This document shows, in pieces, positions 7,951 to 16,292 of a DNA stretch of 52,597 nt. The DNA is from RGIG7213 sp045540335 (GTDB lineage Bacteria; Bacillota; Clostridia; Oscillospirales; CAG-272), in assembly GCA_045540335.1 (NCBI GenBank), contig JAZQHC010000025.1, positions 1 to 52,597 on the forward strand, in the 5' to 3' direction. Positions within the stretch are counted from its first letter, which is position 1. The number at the start of each line of letters is the position of its first letter. A model generated the notes under the pieces. That model was not told the DNA's origin and searched no databases. It saw only the letters and a list, made by a program, of their open reading frames with translations. Position numbers and translations under genes: made by a program.

Positions 7951-8900
7951 TGTTTGCAGGAATTATTGCAGGTATTACATGGGCAATAGCCTCGTATATT
8001 CTTACGTTAGCAACAGGTATGGAAGCGTTTTCTGCACAGTCGCTGTTGTTTGTTACATTTATAAGTACGTTTATACACGATGCTTCATCTGCTATTTGGG
8101 CAACTGCGTACAATGGTGTAAGAGGAAATCTGAAAAATGTATATAACGCCCTGACAAAGACGAAAAGCGGTAAATGGGTAGTTGTTGCTGCAGTTATTGG
8201 CGGCCCTGTCGGAATGACCGGATACGTTATGGCACTTACGTATATGGGTGCATCGGTAGGTGCAGTCGCAAGTGCGGTATTTCCCGCTATCGGCGCAATA
8301 CTTGCGTACATTTTCTTGAAAGAAAAAATGAAGTGGTATCAATGGGTATTCCTTGTATTCACGCTTTTGGGTGTTTACGGCCTTAGCTATTCACCGGATC
8401 TGAATATAGAGAATTTCTGGCTTGGCATTCTTGGTGCTGCCATGTGTGCATTTGGCTGGGGAATTGAAGCGGTTGTTCTTGCTAAATGCTTAACAGACCC
8501 GGAAGTGAAGGACGAATATGCTTTGCAGATACGCCAGACAACGTCGGCAATTACATACGCCGTAATCATTCTTCCGTTTATCAAAGGCTGGGGCTTCACA
8601 CTTGATCTTTTTACGCCCGAAACAAAATGGCTTATTCCTACGATAGTTATTGCAGGTCTTTTTGCAACACTTTCATACCTTTACTATTATAAAGCTATTT
8701 CACAAATCGGCGCTTCGAAGGCGATGGCGCTTAACGTAACGTACTGCGCGTGGATAGCAGTTATCCCCGTGGTGTTGGTGCTTTTCGGCGGGGAAATGCC
8801 AACCTTTGGTGTTATTCAGATTATATGTACCGTTGTAGTTCTTGTTTGCGGTATATTTGCTGCAGCTGACTTTAAAGAAATATTGAAAAAGAACAAATAA
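7950..8900 (+). CDS. licB: DMT-family permease, choline uptake (LicB-like)
   Basis: A 316-residue membrane protein with two EamA repeats and about ten helices, in the drug/metabolite transporter superfamily. Placement directly after licC and licA, with a one-base overlap, points to the LicB role of importing choline for surface decoration. Substrate is inferred from context, since DMT proteins are not specific by sequence alone. Together the three genes can take up choline, phosphorylate it and activate it to CDP-choline. Confidence 0.82.
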   Translation: MFAGIIAGITWAIASYILTLATGMEAFSAQSLLFVTFISTFIHDASSAIWATAYNGVRGNLKNVYNALTKTKSGKWVVVAAVIGGPVGMTGYVMALTYMGASVGAVASAVFPAIGAILAYIFLKEKMKWYQWVFLVFTLLGVYGLSYSPDLNIENFWLGILGAAMCAFGWGIEAVVLAKCLTDPEVKDEYALQIRQTTSAITYAVIILPFIKGWGFTLDLFTPETKWLIPTIVIAGLFATLSYLYYYKAISQIGASKAMALNVTYCAWIAVIPVVLVLFGGEMPTFGVIQIICTVVVLVCGIFAAADFKEILKKNK

Positions 8901-8957
8901 ACCCGATTCTTGCAGCATGGGATTATTTGCACTGCACGACAGTTTACGGAGATAATT

Positions 8958-10187
8958 ATGTTATTGTATATTGACCCCGGAACGGGAAGCATGCTTTTTA
9001 CCATTTTGATTGGTATTATTGGTGCAAGCATATTTTCGTTGCGAATGTTTTTTATAAAATTTCGTTTTAAGATAAGCGGGGGAACAGCGAAAACCGACGA
9101 TAAAAAAATACCGATAGTAATATTTTCAGACAATAAAAGATATTGGTCTGTTTTTGAACCGGTGTGTAGAGAGCTTGATAAAAGAGGCGTTGGTGTCGTT
9201 TATATGACGATGTCAGACGATGATAAGGCACTTGAAAATAAATATCCGCACGTAAAAGCGGAATTTATAGGGAAAGAAAGCAAGGCGTTTATGAAATTGA
9301 ATTTTTTAAACGCCGCGGTCGTGCTTTCTACAACCCCGGGGCTTGACGTATATCAATGGAAGCGTTCAAGGCAGGTGGACCATTACGTTCATATACCGCA
9401 CGCCGCAAGCGAAATAACCCTTTACAGAATGTTTGGTATAGACTATTACGATGCAATATTGCTTTCAGGACAGTATCAGGCAGATGATATCAGGCTTCTC
9501 GAAGCACAGCGTAATTTGCCCGCAAAAGAGCTTGTTAAAATAGGCATACCTTATATGGATGAAATGGCAAACAGGCTGAAGAATATGGGTAACCTGCCTG
9601 AACACCCACGTACTGTTTTACTTGCACCCTCATGGGGAAAAAGTGCCATACTAAGCGTATATGGCGGAAAAATATTAGATGTGCTTCTTAATACCGGATA
9701 TCACGTTATTGTACGCCCGCACCCGCAATCCTTCACTTCTGAAAAGGAATTGCTGGATAAGCTGATGGCAGATTATCCCGAATCTGAACAGCTTGAATGG
9801 AACAAAGATACCGATAATTTTAACGTGCTTGCCGGATCGGATATACTTATTTCAGATTTTTCAGGTGTAATATTCGATTTTGCGCTGGTATATGATAAGC
9901 CTGTTATATATACCGATCCTGATTTTGATTTAAGTCCGTACGATGCTTGGTGGCTTGAAAAACCGTTGTGGACGGTATCTGCATTGCCAAAGATCGGTTG
10001 CAGACTTACTGAAGAAAATATGAAAGATCTTAAAAGCGTTATAGATACCTGCATTTCCGACCCGAAGTATGCAATAGGCCGTAAATGTGTAAAGGCCGAA
10101 ACGTGGGAGCATTGTGAAGAGGGTGCACAACGTGCGGCCGATTACCTTATTGAAAAATACAATGCGCTTGCAAAAAAGGAGGGTTAA
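8958..10187 (+). CDS. TagF/TagB-like CDP-glycerol glycerophosphotransferase
   Basis: A 409-residue enzyme with an N-terminal membrane anchor (after MLLYIDPGTGSML) and a GT-B-like Glyphos_transf domain. Recognisable parts are APSWGK (about residue 229), VRPHPQS (about 255) and SDFSGVIFDF near 300, typical of polyglycerophosphate or polyribitolphosphate polymerases such as TagB/TagF. ATG 8958 is chosen for ACGGAGA eight bases upstream rather than a start 48 bp earlier. The gene is in the lic operon, so its polymer or linkage is a plausible acceptor for phosphocholine. Exact donor and acceptor unknown. Confidence 0.82.
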   Translation: MLLYIDPGTGSMLFTILIGIIGASIFSLRMFFIKFRFKISGGTAKTDDKKIPIVIFSDNKRYWSVFEPVCRELDKRGVGVVYMTMSDDDKALENKYPHVKAEFIGKESKAFMKLNFLNAAVVLSTTPGLDVYQWKRSRQVDHYVHIPHAASEITLYRMFGIDYYDAILLSGQYQADDIRLLEAQRNLPAKELVKIGIPYMDEMANRLKNMGNLPEHPRTVLLAPSWGKSAILSVYGGKILDVLLNTGYHVIVRPHPQSFTSEKELLDKLMADYPESEQLEWNKDTDNFNVLAGSDILISDFSGVIFDFALVYDKPVIYTDPDFDLSPYDAWWLEKPLWTVSALPKIGCRLTEENMKDLKSVIDTCISDPKYAIGRKCVKAETWEHCEEGAQRAADYLIEKYNALAKKEG

Positions 10188-10196
10188 AAGGGTAAT

Positions 10197-12959
10197 ATGT
10201 CTTTTTGGTCTGTTTTAGAAACATTGCTGCTTGGACCGCTGAAGCTGGTATTTGAAATCATTTTCAGAACGGCTAACATTATCGTCGCAGATCCCGGCGT
10301 TGCAATCATATTTTTAAGCCTTACGATGAATATACTCGTTTTACCCCTGTATAAACGCGCAGATGCAATGCAGGAAAGAACGCGGGATATTGAAGCCGCC
10401 CTCAGCCGCGGCGTGGCGCATATCAAAAAAACATTCTCCGGCGATGAGAGAATGATGATACTTCAAACGTATTACAGGCAGAATAATTATAAGCCTACAA
10501 ATGCCCTGAACGGCTCGGTTTCTTTGCTTTTGGAAATACCGTTTTTTATGGCGGCATATCAATTTCTTTCAGGGCTTGACGTGCTTGACGGCATATCCTT
10601 CGGTCCTATAAAGGACCTTGGCGCACCGGATGGTATGCTTGTTATCGGTGGGTTGGCAATAAACGTTTTGCCTATACTTATGACGTTGATAAACGTTGTA
10701 TCAAGCGCTATATATTTGAAGGGTTTTCCCTTGAAAACGAAAATACAGTTGTATGCAATGGCGTTGTTCTTCCTCGTGTTTCTTTATACCTCGCCGTCGT
10801 GCCTTGTGTTCTATTGGACGCTTAACAATTTATTCTCGCTTGTCAAGAATATATTCTACAAGATAAAAGAGCCGCAAAAGGTATTGCGCTGCCTTTTATC
10901 TGTTGTTGGTATAGGATGCTTGATTGCATATTTTGCAGGTGTAAGCACAAGGGAAGAAATGAAAAACTTTTTGCTTACCGTTGGCATTTTGCTGCAGTTA
11001 CCCATGCTTATCAATATAATAACATCAAACATCAATTTCAAACTTCCCGAAAATGATCCTACCCCAAACGGTAAGCACTTCTTTTTGGGCGGCGTATTTT
11101 TGACCGTTTTGATGGGAATACTTATTCCTACGGCGTTTATTTCCGCTTCTCCGCAAGAGTATGTTGATGTATCTAATTTTCATCACCCGTTGTGGTATGT
11201 TGCAAGCACAACCTGTATGGCTGCGGGATTTTTCCTTGTGTGGATAGGGGTGTTTTATTGGCTGGCAAGCCCTCGCGGAAAAGTTTTATTTGAAAAACTG
11301 TTGTGGATATTGTCCGGTGTAACGATAGTAAACTATATGTTCTTCGGAACGGATCTTGGCGTTATTTCACCAACGCTTCAATATGAAAACGGCGTTTCGT
11401 TTTCGGTTGAATCGCAGGTTATAAACGCGATAGTTGCAGTTGTGATAGCAGCGGGAATATTTTTCTGTATATGGAAGTTCAAGCGTGTAACTTCTACGGT
11501 TTTGCTTACGGCAGTCATTGCTATGGGGGGTATGTCTGTTTTCAACGTTGTAGGTATAAATTCTTCAGTTGCGCAGGTAACTGCAGAAAACGACGGTGTT
11601 GCAGATATCGGATTAAGCAAAAACGGCAAAAATGTTGTTGTTATCATGCTTGACCGTGCAATGGGCGAATACATACCCTATATATTCAATGAAAAACCTG
11701 AATTGAAAAATCAATTTTCCGGATTTACATATTATAAAAATACGATTTCTTTCGGCGGTTATACTAACTTTGCATCCCCTGCATTGCTTGGCGGATACGA
11801 ATATACCCCTGTGGAAATGAACAAACGCGACGACGAGCCCTTGGTTGATAAGCATAACGAGGCGCTTAAAGTAATGCCGGTTATGTTTGCAAACAACGGA
11901 TATAACGTTACCGTGCTTGACCCCGTATATGCAAATTACGAATGGATCCCCGATCTTACAGTTTTTGAAAAATATCCAAAAATCGACGCGCATATAACAA
12001 AGGGCAAATTCAGCAACACAGAGCAGAAAGAAAAGGTTATTGCAAACAACCACAGAAACTTTTTCTGCCTTAGCTTTATGAAGTGTATGCCGCTTATGTT
12101 TCAGCCGTATGTTTATGCAGACGGTCAGTATAATCAAGTAGAAGCGGATTTTGAAAAGGGAAATACTTCAACACAAACGATACACAGCCTTTCAACCTCA
12201 ACAGGTCTTTACGCACCGTTTATGGATGCGTATAAAGTGCTTGAAAATATGGTGGAAATGACTCGCGTTTCTGATGGTAATGAAAATACGTTCCTTTTAA
12301 TGACGAATGATGCCACACACGAGCCTTCACTTTTGCAAGCGCCCGATTACGTGCCTCAAATGTACGTTGATAATACGGCCTATGATGCTGAACATAAAGA
12401 CAGATTTAACGTTGATGGAGTAAAATTAAACATACACGATTCCTTCCAAATGAGCCATTATCACATAAATATGGCTTCAATGTTAAGATTGGGCGAATGG
12501 CTTGATCATTTAAAACAGCAAGGTGTTTACGATAACACACGAATAATAATCGTAGCCGATCACGGCCGTAACCTTGGGCAGATAGAAGAGCTGATGAACG
12601 GCGGCGATATGTCTAAAAACGTGGAATTTTACTACCCGCTGTTTATGGTAAAGGATTTTGATAGTAAGGAATTTTCCGTGTCTGATAAGTTTATGACAAA
12701 TGCCGATGTTCCCACAATGGCAACCGACGGAATTATAAATAATCCGACAAATCCCTTTACACAAAAACCGATAAACAGTAACGAGAAAAATGCACACGAG
12801 CAGTTTGTTATAATCTCAGATGTTTTTTCAACCTCTCAAAACAACGGCAATACGTTTTTGCCTGCATATTGGGCAAGTGTTAAAGGAAATCTGTGGGATA
12901 AAAACAATTGGTCTTTCTACGATAAGCTGACCGTATTGAAGGATCATCAGGCGCCATGA
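10197..12959 (+). CDS. Fusion of a YidC/Oxa1-like domain to an LTA-synthase/sulfatase-like domain
   Basis: A 920-residue protein. Residues about 1-230 follow the YidC/Oxa1 insertase pattern: a membrane helix, the LVLPLYKRADAMQ turn, a cytoplasmic hairpin, then a Y..N.YKPTNALNGS...EIPFFMAAYQ block and three more helices. The position of the groove arginine essential in B. subtilis SpoIIIJ appears to be Asn45. Residues 230-460 add membrane helices. Residues about 475-880 form an extracellular alkaline-phosphatase-superfamily domain: metal Asp486 (IMLDRA), probable nucleophile Thr523 (GGYTNF), His708 (THEPS) and Asp788-His789 (VADHGRN). It lies 9 bp after the TagF-like gene and probably transfers or remodels a phosphoalcohol on surface polymer. 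Confidence 0.8.
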   Translation: MSFWSVLETLLLGPLKLVFEIIFRTANIIVADPGVAIIFLSLTMNILVLPLYKRADAMQERTRDIEAALSRGVAHIKKTFSGDERMMILQTYYRQNNYKPTNALNGSVSLLLEIPFFMAAYQFLSGLDVLDGISFGPIKDLGAPDGMLVIGGLAINVLPILMTLINVVSSAIYLKGFPLKTKIQLYAMALFFLVFLYTSPSCLVFYWTLNNLFSLVKNIFYKIKEPQKVLRCLLSVVGIGCLIAYFAGVSTREEMKNFLLTVGILLQLPMLINIITSNINFKLPENDPTPNGKHFFLGGVFLTVLMGILIPTAFISASPQEYVDVSNFHHPLWYVASTTCMAAGFFLVWIGVFYWLASPRGKVLFEKLLWILSGVTIVNYMFFGTDLGVISPTLQYENGVSFSVESQVINAIVAVVIAAGIFFCIWKFKRVTSTVLLTAVIAMGGMSVFNVVGINSSVAQVTAENDGVADIGLSKNGKNVVVIMLDRAMGEYIPYIFNEKPELKNQFSGFTYYKNTISFGGYTNFASPALLGGYEYTPVEMNKRDDEPLVDKHNEALKVMPVMFANNGYNVTVLDPVYANYEWIPDLTVFEKYPKIDAHITKGKFSNTEQKEKVIANNHRNFFCLSFMKCMPLMFQPYVYADGQYNQVEADFEKGNTSTQTIHSLSTSTGLYAPFMDAYKVLENMVEMTRVSDGNENTFLLMTNDATHEPSLLQAPDYVPQMYVDNTAYDAEHKDRFNVDGVKLNIHDSFQMSHYHINMASMLRLGEWLDHLKQQGVYDNTRIIIVADHGRNLGQIEELMNGGDMSKNVEFYYPLFMVKDFDSKEFSVSDKFMTNADVPTMATDGIINNPTNPFTQKPINSNEKNAHEQFVIISDVFSTSQNNGNTFLPAYWASVKGNLWDKNNWSFYDKLTVLKDHQAP

Positions 12960-12964
12960 TTATC

Positions 12965-13013
12965 AAAAGTCTGATTTTTATCGGCTTTTTGCCGTAAAAA
13001 TCAGACTTTTTAT
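12965..13013 (+). terminator. Terminator of the lic/teichoic acid operon
   Basis: A 16-bp perfect stem (AAAAGTCTGATTTTTA and its complement) with an inner CGGC/GCCG extension is followed by T residues, six bases after the fusion gene's stop. Confidence 0.92.
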
Positions 13014-13043
13014 GTAATTTTAAATCATAAGGCAAGTATTTTA

Positions 13044-13072
13044 TTGACATAATAGAATTTTCGTTTTATAAT
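13044..13072 (+). promoter_or_regulatory. Promoter of the alpha-galactosidase gene
   Basis: TTGACA at 13044-13049 and TATAAT at 13067-13072, 17-bp spacer. The leader is about 54 nt and ends in GGAGG before ATG 13133. No catabolite or repressor operator is obvious. Confidence 0.88.
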
Positions 13073-13132
13073 ATAAGCAATACATATTTACCCATGTTTA
13101 AACAGAATTTAACATGATCAAATGGAGGAAAA

Positions 13133-15052
13133 ATGATTACACCCGGTTTTTCTTTTAAATACAACGGCGTTCCGTTTGCGGAACTCGAAAAAATGGTATT
13201 TGAAACAGATACAGGGATACTTTATACACTGCCAGACGGCCTGCAGATAGAGTGGCGGATAGAAAGATTTCCGAAGTATAATGTCGTTAAATGGACTAAC
13301 TATTGGTGTAATAACACTGATCATAACAGCGGTATCGTTACCGATCTGTGGGATTGTGATACAATAGCAGAATTTGAAGCAGACCCTGCAAAAAACAGAA
13401 AAAACAAACATTCTGTATGGACAACGGATACCTTAAAGCTTTACATTACCGACGGGGCTAATATTACCGATTATGATAATATGTCTTCACCAACGCGTTT
13501 TTGGCCCAATGAAACCTTGAAGGCTGCGAACCATTCCGGCAGAAGCGGTATGGGAACTTCGCCGTTTTTTGATTTGAATAGGCAAGAGAAGGGCGTTTTG
13601 CTTGCGGTAGGATGGACGGGTCAATGGAACGCACAGTTTGAACGCGGTGATAAAGACGTTCGTATGCTTTCAAGAATAGAGGGCGTTAAGTTTTACATGA
13701 AACCCGGCGAAAAATTCAGAACGTCTTCAGTAACTGTGCTTGAATACGAAAACGGTCAAGATAATGCCCACAACATGTGGCGCAGATATATTAAAAACTG
13801 CGTTTCACCGGTTGGCAAGCAGCAACGCGATAAACAATGCCCATTTTCTGCAATATTTTGGGGTGGAATACCGACAGAAACTTTAAAAAAACGTTGGGAA
13901 GGGATATTAGCCGAAAAGCTTCCATTCAATTATTGCTGGATGGATGCGGGCTGGTATGAACCTATGAAAGGTAAAACCTGTGCAGAACAATCCGCCGAAT
14001 GGGGGACTGTCGGCACGTGGAAGGTAAATAAACAATATCATCCTAACGGCTTGCGCGACGCTGTTGATTGGCTGAAAGAAAAAAATATTAAATTTCAGCT
14101 TTGGGTCGAACCGGAAAGGATCAATCTTAACGTTAAACCGTGGACGGAATACATGAAGCCCATGCACGATCCTAACGATAAAAACGTTATAATAGCGTTG
14201 TATAAAGACGAGGTTGCCGATCAGCTTATTGAAAAAGTATGCAAGCTGATAAAGGATCTTAATATAGATTTGTACAGGCAGGATTACAACATAGGTCCTA
14301 TTCCGTTTTGGCGGCTTAACGACGAAGAAAACCGCGAAGGTGTTAACGAAATAAAATATATCAATAACCTTTATCGTTTTTGGGATACGCTGCTTGAAAG
14401 ATTTCCGTATTTGCTCATAGACAACTGCGCAGGCGGCGGGCATAGGGTTGATATTGAATCGCTTGCGAGATCTGTTACGCTTTGGAGAAGTGATTTTTGC
14501 AGCATTTGGGATAACGCTCCTGAAGGGTATCAGCTTCAGTGTATAGGAAATGCCTGGTGGTATCCGTATTCGGGTGTCGGATACGGTCCAACTCTCGGTG
14601 ATACGTATAGCTTCAGAAGTGCATATGCCCCCGGAATTACCGTACGCACGTGGGAACACGCCGACCCGGAATGGGAGGTTGGTGCAACCAACGAGCCATT
14701 TGATTGGGCGAGAAAGTATTTCAACGAATATTTATCCATACAACACTACTTTACTTGCGATTTTTATCCGCTGATTAAAAATTCGAAAGAAACTATATCT
14801 TGGGCAGCCTCGCAGTACGACGATCCCGAAAGCGAAAGCGGTATAATCCTTGCCTTCAGAAGGGAAGAATGTCCCTTTGCCACAGCCGACGTAATGCTTG
14901 GCGGTGTAAATGAAAACAAAACGTACGAATTTATAAATGCCGATACAAAAGAAAAGTTTTCTGTATCCGGGCAAGAGCTGAAGGAAAAGGGTATTCGGCT
15001 GAAAATACCAAACAAAAGAGAATCGTTACTTATCAGATATACCTGCAGATAA
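13133..15052 (+). CDS. Alpha-galactosidase, GH36-like
   Basis: A 639-residue cytoplasmic glycoside hydrolase with no signal peptide. An N-terminal beta-supersandwich (about 1-230) precedes a TIM barrel. The WMDAGWY and WVEPERIN motifs, then LYRQDYN with nucleophile Asp384, DNCAGGGHRVD, and WRSD with candidate acid/base Asp454, match clan GH-D family 36. It would release terminal alpha-galactose or alpha-GalNAc from imported oligosaccharides. It is transcribed alone and no sugar transporter lies beside it. Activity on GalNAc versus galactose cannot be decided from sequence. Confidence 0.85.
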   Translation: MITPGFSFKYNGVPFAELEKMVFETDTGILYTLPDGLQIEWRIERFPKYNVVKWTNYWCNNTDHNSGIVTDLWDCDTIAEFEADPAKNRKNKHSVWTTDTLKLYITDGANITDYDNMSSPTRFWPNETLKAANHSGRSGMGTSPFFDLNRQEKGVLLAVGWTGQWNAQFERGDKDVRMLSRIEGVKFYMKPGEKFRTSSVTVLEYENGQDNAHNMWRRYIKNCVSPVGKQQRDKQCPFSAIFWGGIPTETLKKRWEGILAEKLPFNYCWMDAGWYEPMKGKTCAEQSAEWGTVGTWKVNKQYHPNGLRDAVDWLKEKNIKFQLWVEPERINLNVKPWTEYMKPMHDPNDKNVIIALYKDEVADQLIEKVCKLIKDLNIDLYRQDYNIGPIPFWRLNDEENREGVNEIKYINNLYRFWDTLLERFPYLLIDNCAGGGHRVDIESLARSVTLWRSDFCSIWDNAPEGYQLQCIGNAWWYPYSGVGYGPTLGDTYSFRSAYAPGITVRTWEHADPEWEVGATNEPFDWARKYFNEYLSIQHYFTCDFYPLIKNSKETISWAASQYDDPESESGIILAFRREECPFATADVMLGGVNENKTYEFINADTKEKFSVSGQELKEKGIRLKIPNKRESLLIRYTCR

Positions 15053-15122
15053 CTATCATTTTTTATATGGGAATTTTTCATTAAATGTAATAAAATATAT
15101 ATAAGTCCCCAAAAAACAACTA

Positions 15123-15151
15123 TTGACAAACTGATTTTGGTATGTTATACT
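15123..15151 (+). promoter_or_regulatory. Promoter of the DUF1508 gene
   Basis: TTGACA 15123-15128 and TATACT 15146-15151, 17-bp spacer, about 55 nt before ATG 15206. Confidence 0.88.
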
Positions 15152-15205
15152 TGGTTTGTAGATTTATATCTGATAAATTTTTTAAATACGAAAGGATTTA
15201 AAATT

Positions 15206-15571
15206 ATGGGAAAGTTTGTAGTAAAAGAAACAGCAACAGGTATTAAATTTGATTTAAAAGCAACTAACGGTCAGGTTATAGCAACATCTGAAGTTTATAC
15301 AACAAAAGCCGCTTGTCTTAACGGTATCGAAAGCGTTAAGAAAAATTGCGTAGGCGAAGTTGAAGACCAAACAGTTGAAGATGTTATAGAAGTTAAGCAT
15401 CCTAAATTCGAAATGTATCAAGACAAGGCAGGCGAATACCGCTTCCGCCTTAAAGCTAAAAACGGCGAGGTTATAGCAATATCTGAAGGCTATAAAACAA
15501 AATCAAGTTGCGAAAACGGCATTGACAGCGTTAAAAACAACGCTCCCGAAGCAGAAATCGTAGAAGAATAA
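15206..15571 (+). CDS. Tandem DUF1508 (YegP-like) protein
   Basis: A 121-residue protein made of two DUF1508 repeats at about residues 1-48 and 64-115. Each runs from an F....A.G...F.LKA.NG.VIA.SE.Y start to a C.NGI.SVK end. YegP-type proteins are small and cytoplasmic; their function is not established. ATG 15206 follows AAAGGA by about nine bases; the upstream in-frame codons overlap the promoter and are excluded. It has its own promoter and a strong terminator at 15589, so it is not co-transcribed with the reverse transcriptase locus. Confidence 0.85.
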   Translation: MGKFVVKETATGIKFDLKATNGQVIATSEVYTTKAACLNGIESVKKNCVGEVEDQTVEDVIEVKHPKFEMYQDKAGEYRFRLKAKNGEVIAISEGYKTKSSCENGIDSVKNNAPEAEIVEE

Positions 15572-15588
15572 TTGCATATTTGAAGATT

Positions 15589-15622
15589 CAGCGCGGTAAG
15601 CATTTGCCGCGCTGGATTTTTG
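15589..15622 (+). terminator. Terminator of the DUF1508 gene
   Basis: CAGCGCGGTAA pairs with TTGCCGCGCTG (11 bp, one G-T) around a GCAT loop, followed by GATTTTTGG. Confidence 0.88.
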
Positions 15623-15639
15623 GTTATTAGTATTCGGTA

Positions 15640-15668
15640 TTGACTTTTATCGTATTATATGGTAAAAT
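15640..15668 (+). promoter_or_regulatory. Promoter of the unknown gene upstream of the reverse transcriptase
   Basis: TTGACT 15640-15645 and TAAAAT 15663-15668 with a 17-bp spacer. No terminator separates it from the structured RNA at 16143, so it may drive the whole locus. Confidence 0.75.
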
Positions 15669-15692
15669 ACATGCGTAAAGGAGTTGATATAA

Positions 15693-16127
15693 ATGGGTCT
15701 TTTGGAAAAGCTTTTTAAAAGCATAGTAGGCGAGGTTGTTTCTAACATTAGCGAAAATAAAACGGTACAAGCAACACCACAGCCAAAGCCGACAAATGTA
15801 AAAACTGTTTATCAAACAGACGTTTCTTATTTTGAAACGCTGCTTAATTCTGATAACTTTCCTGAATACGAAATAGAAAAAAACGTTTCGCTTTCCGTGT
15901 TTGACAGCTCCGCACATCCGAAATGTTTTCCTATTACTTTCTTGTTCAAAAAAAGCGGCAGCCCTGTGCTTGCAGTGTTTATTATGAAAGAGCCGCAACG
16001 CAACACTATGCCCGTTGCAGGCAGTAAAATGATACTTGATGAAAATAACGTTCCTTACCTGCGATTCTATATAGGTTGGGAAAACGAAAAAAATTACGTA
16101 TTAAACAGGATAAAAGAAAACCTTTAA
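15693..16127 (+). CDS. Unknown protein preceding the structured RNA and reverse transcriptase
   Basis: A 144-residue cytoplasmic protein starting eight bases after AAAGGAG. I do not recognise the family. An N-terminal amphipathic stretch (about residues 1-25) and a Gln/Pro-rich linker precede a compact domain with beta strands (FPITFLFKK, PVLAVFIMK), a central conserved-looking segment and a C-terminal YLRFYIGWENEKNYVLNRI helix. The end vaguely resembles restriction-endonuclease-like accessory proteins, but I cannot see a catalytic PD-(D/E)xK set. It stops 15 bp before the inverted repeat at 16143, so it may be an accessory gene of that locus. Confidence 0.7.
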   Translation: MGLLEKLFKSIVGEVVSNISENKTVQATPQPKPTNVKTVYQTDVSYFETLLNSDNFPEYEIEKNVSLSVFDSSAHPKCFPITFLFKKSGSPVLAVFIMKEPQRNTMPVAGSKMILDENNVPYLRFYIGWENEKNYVLNRIKENL

Positions 16128-16142
16128 TACAATAAAACAGAT

Positions 16143-16277
16143 AAAAACAGAGAGAAACGCATTTTTTGCACCTGTGGTAAACAAAGCACGGATCGTATTG
16201 ATGCTTTGCAGGTAGTTGATTCGTGTACGGTTTGGTAGCACAAATTTGTGCTGTTAAAGTACTTTCTCTCTGTTTTT
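16143..16277 (+). ncRNA. Structured RNA closed by a 15-bp inverted repeat, directly upstream of the reverse transcriptase
   Basis: AAAAACAGAGAGAAA (16143-16157) and TTTCTCTCTGTTTTT (16263-16277) are perfect complements. Inside are an ACCUG/CAGGU plus CAAAGCA/UGCUUUG helix (16170-16213, 12 bp with a 7-nt bulge) and a GUAGCACA/UGUGCUGU hairpin (16235-16254) containing a 16-bp palindrome. A small GCA-U5-UGC hairpin may follow the first arm. A TACAAT -10-like element at 16128-16133 would start transcription near 16140, but no -35 is seen. The layout resembles the RNA of retrons and other defence reverse transcriptases. The closing stem plus T run could also act as a terminator. Confidence 0.65.
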
Positions 16278-16292
16278 TTATTACGGGGTTTT

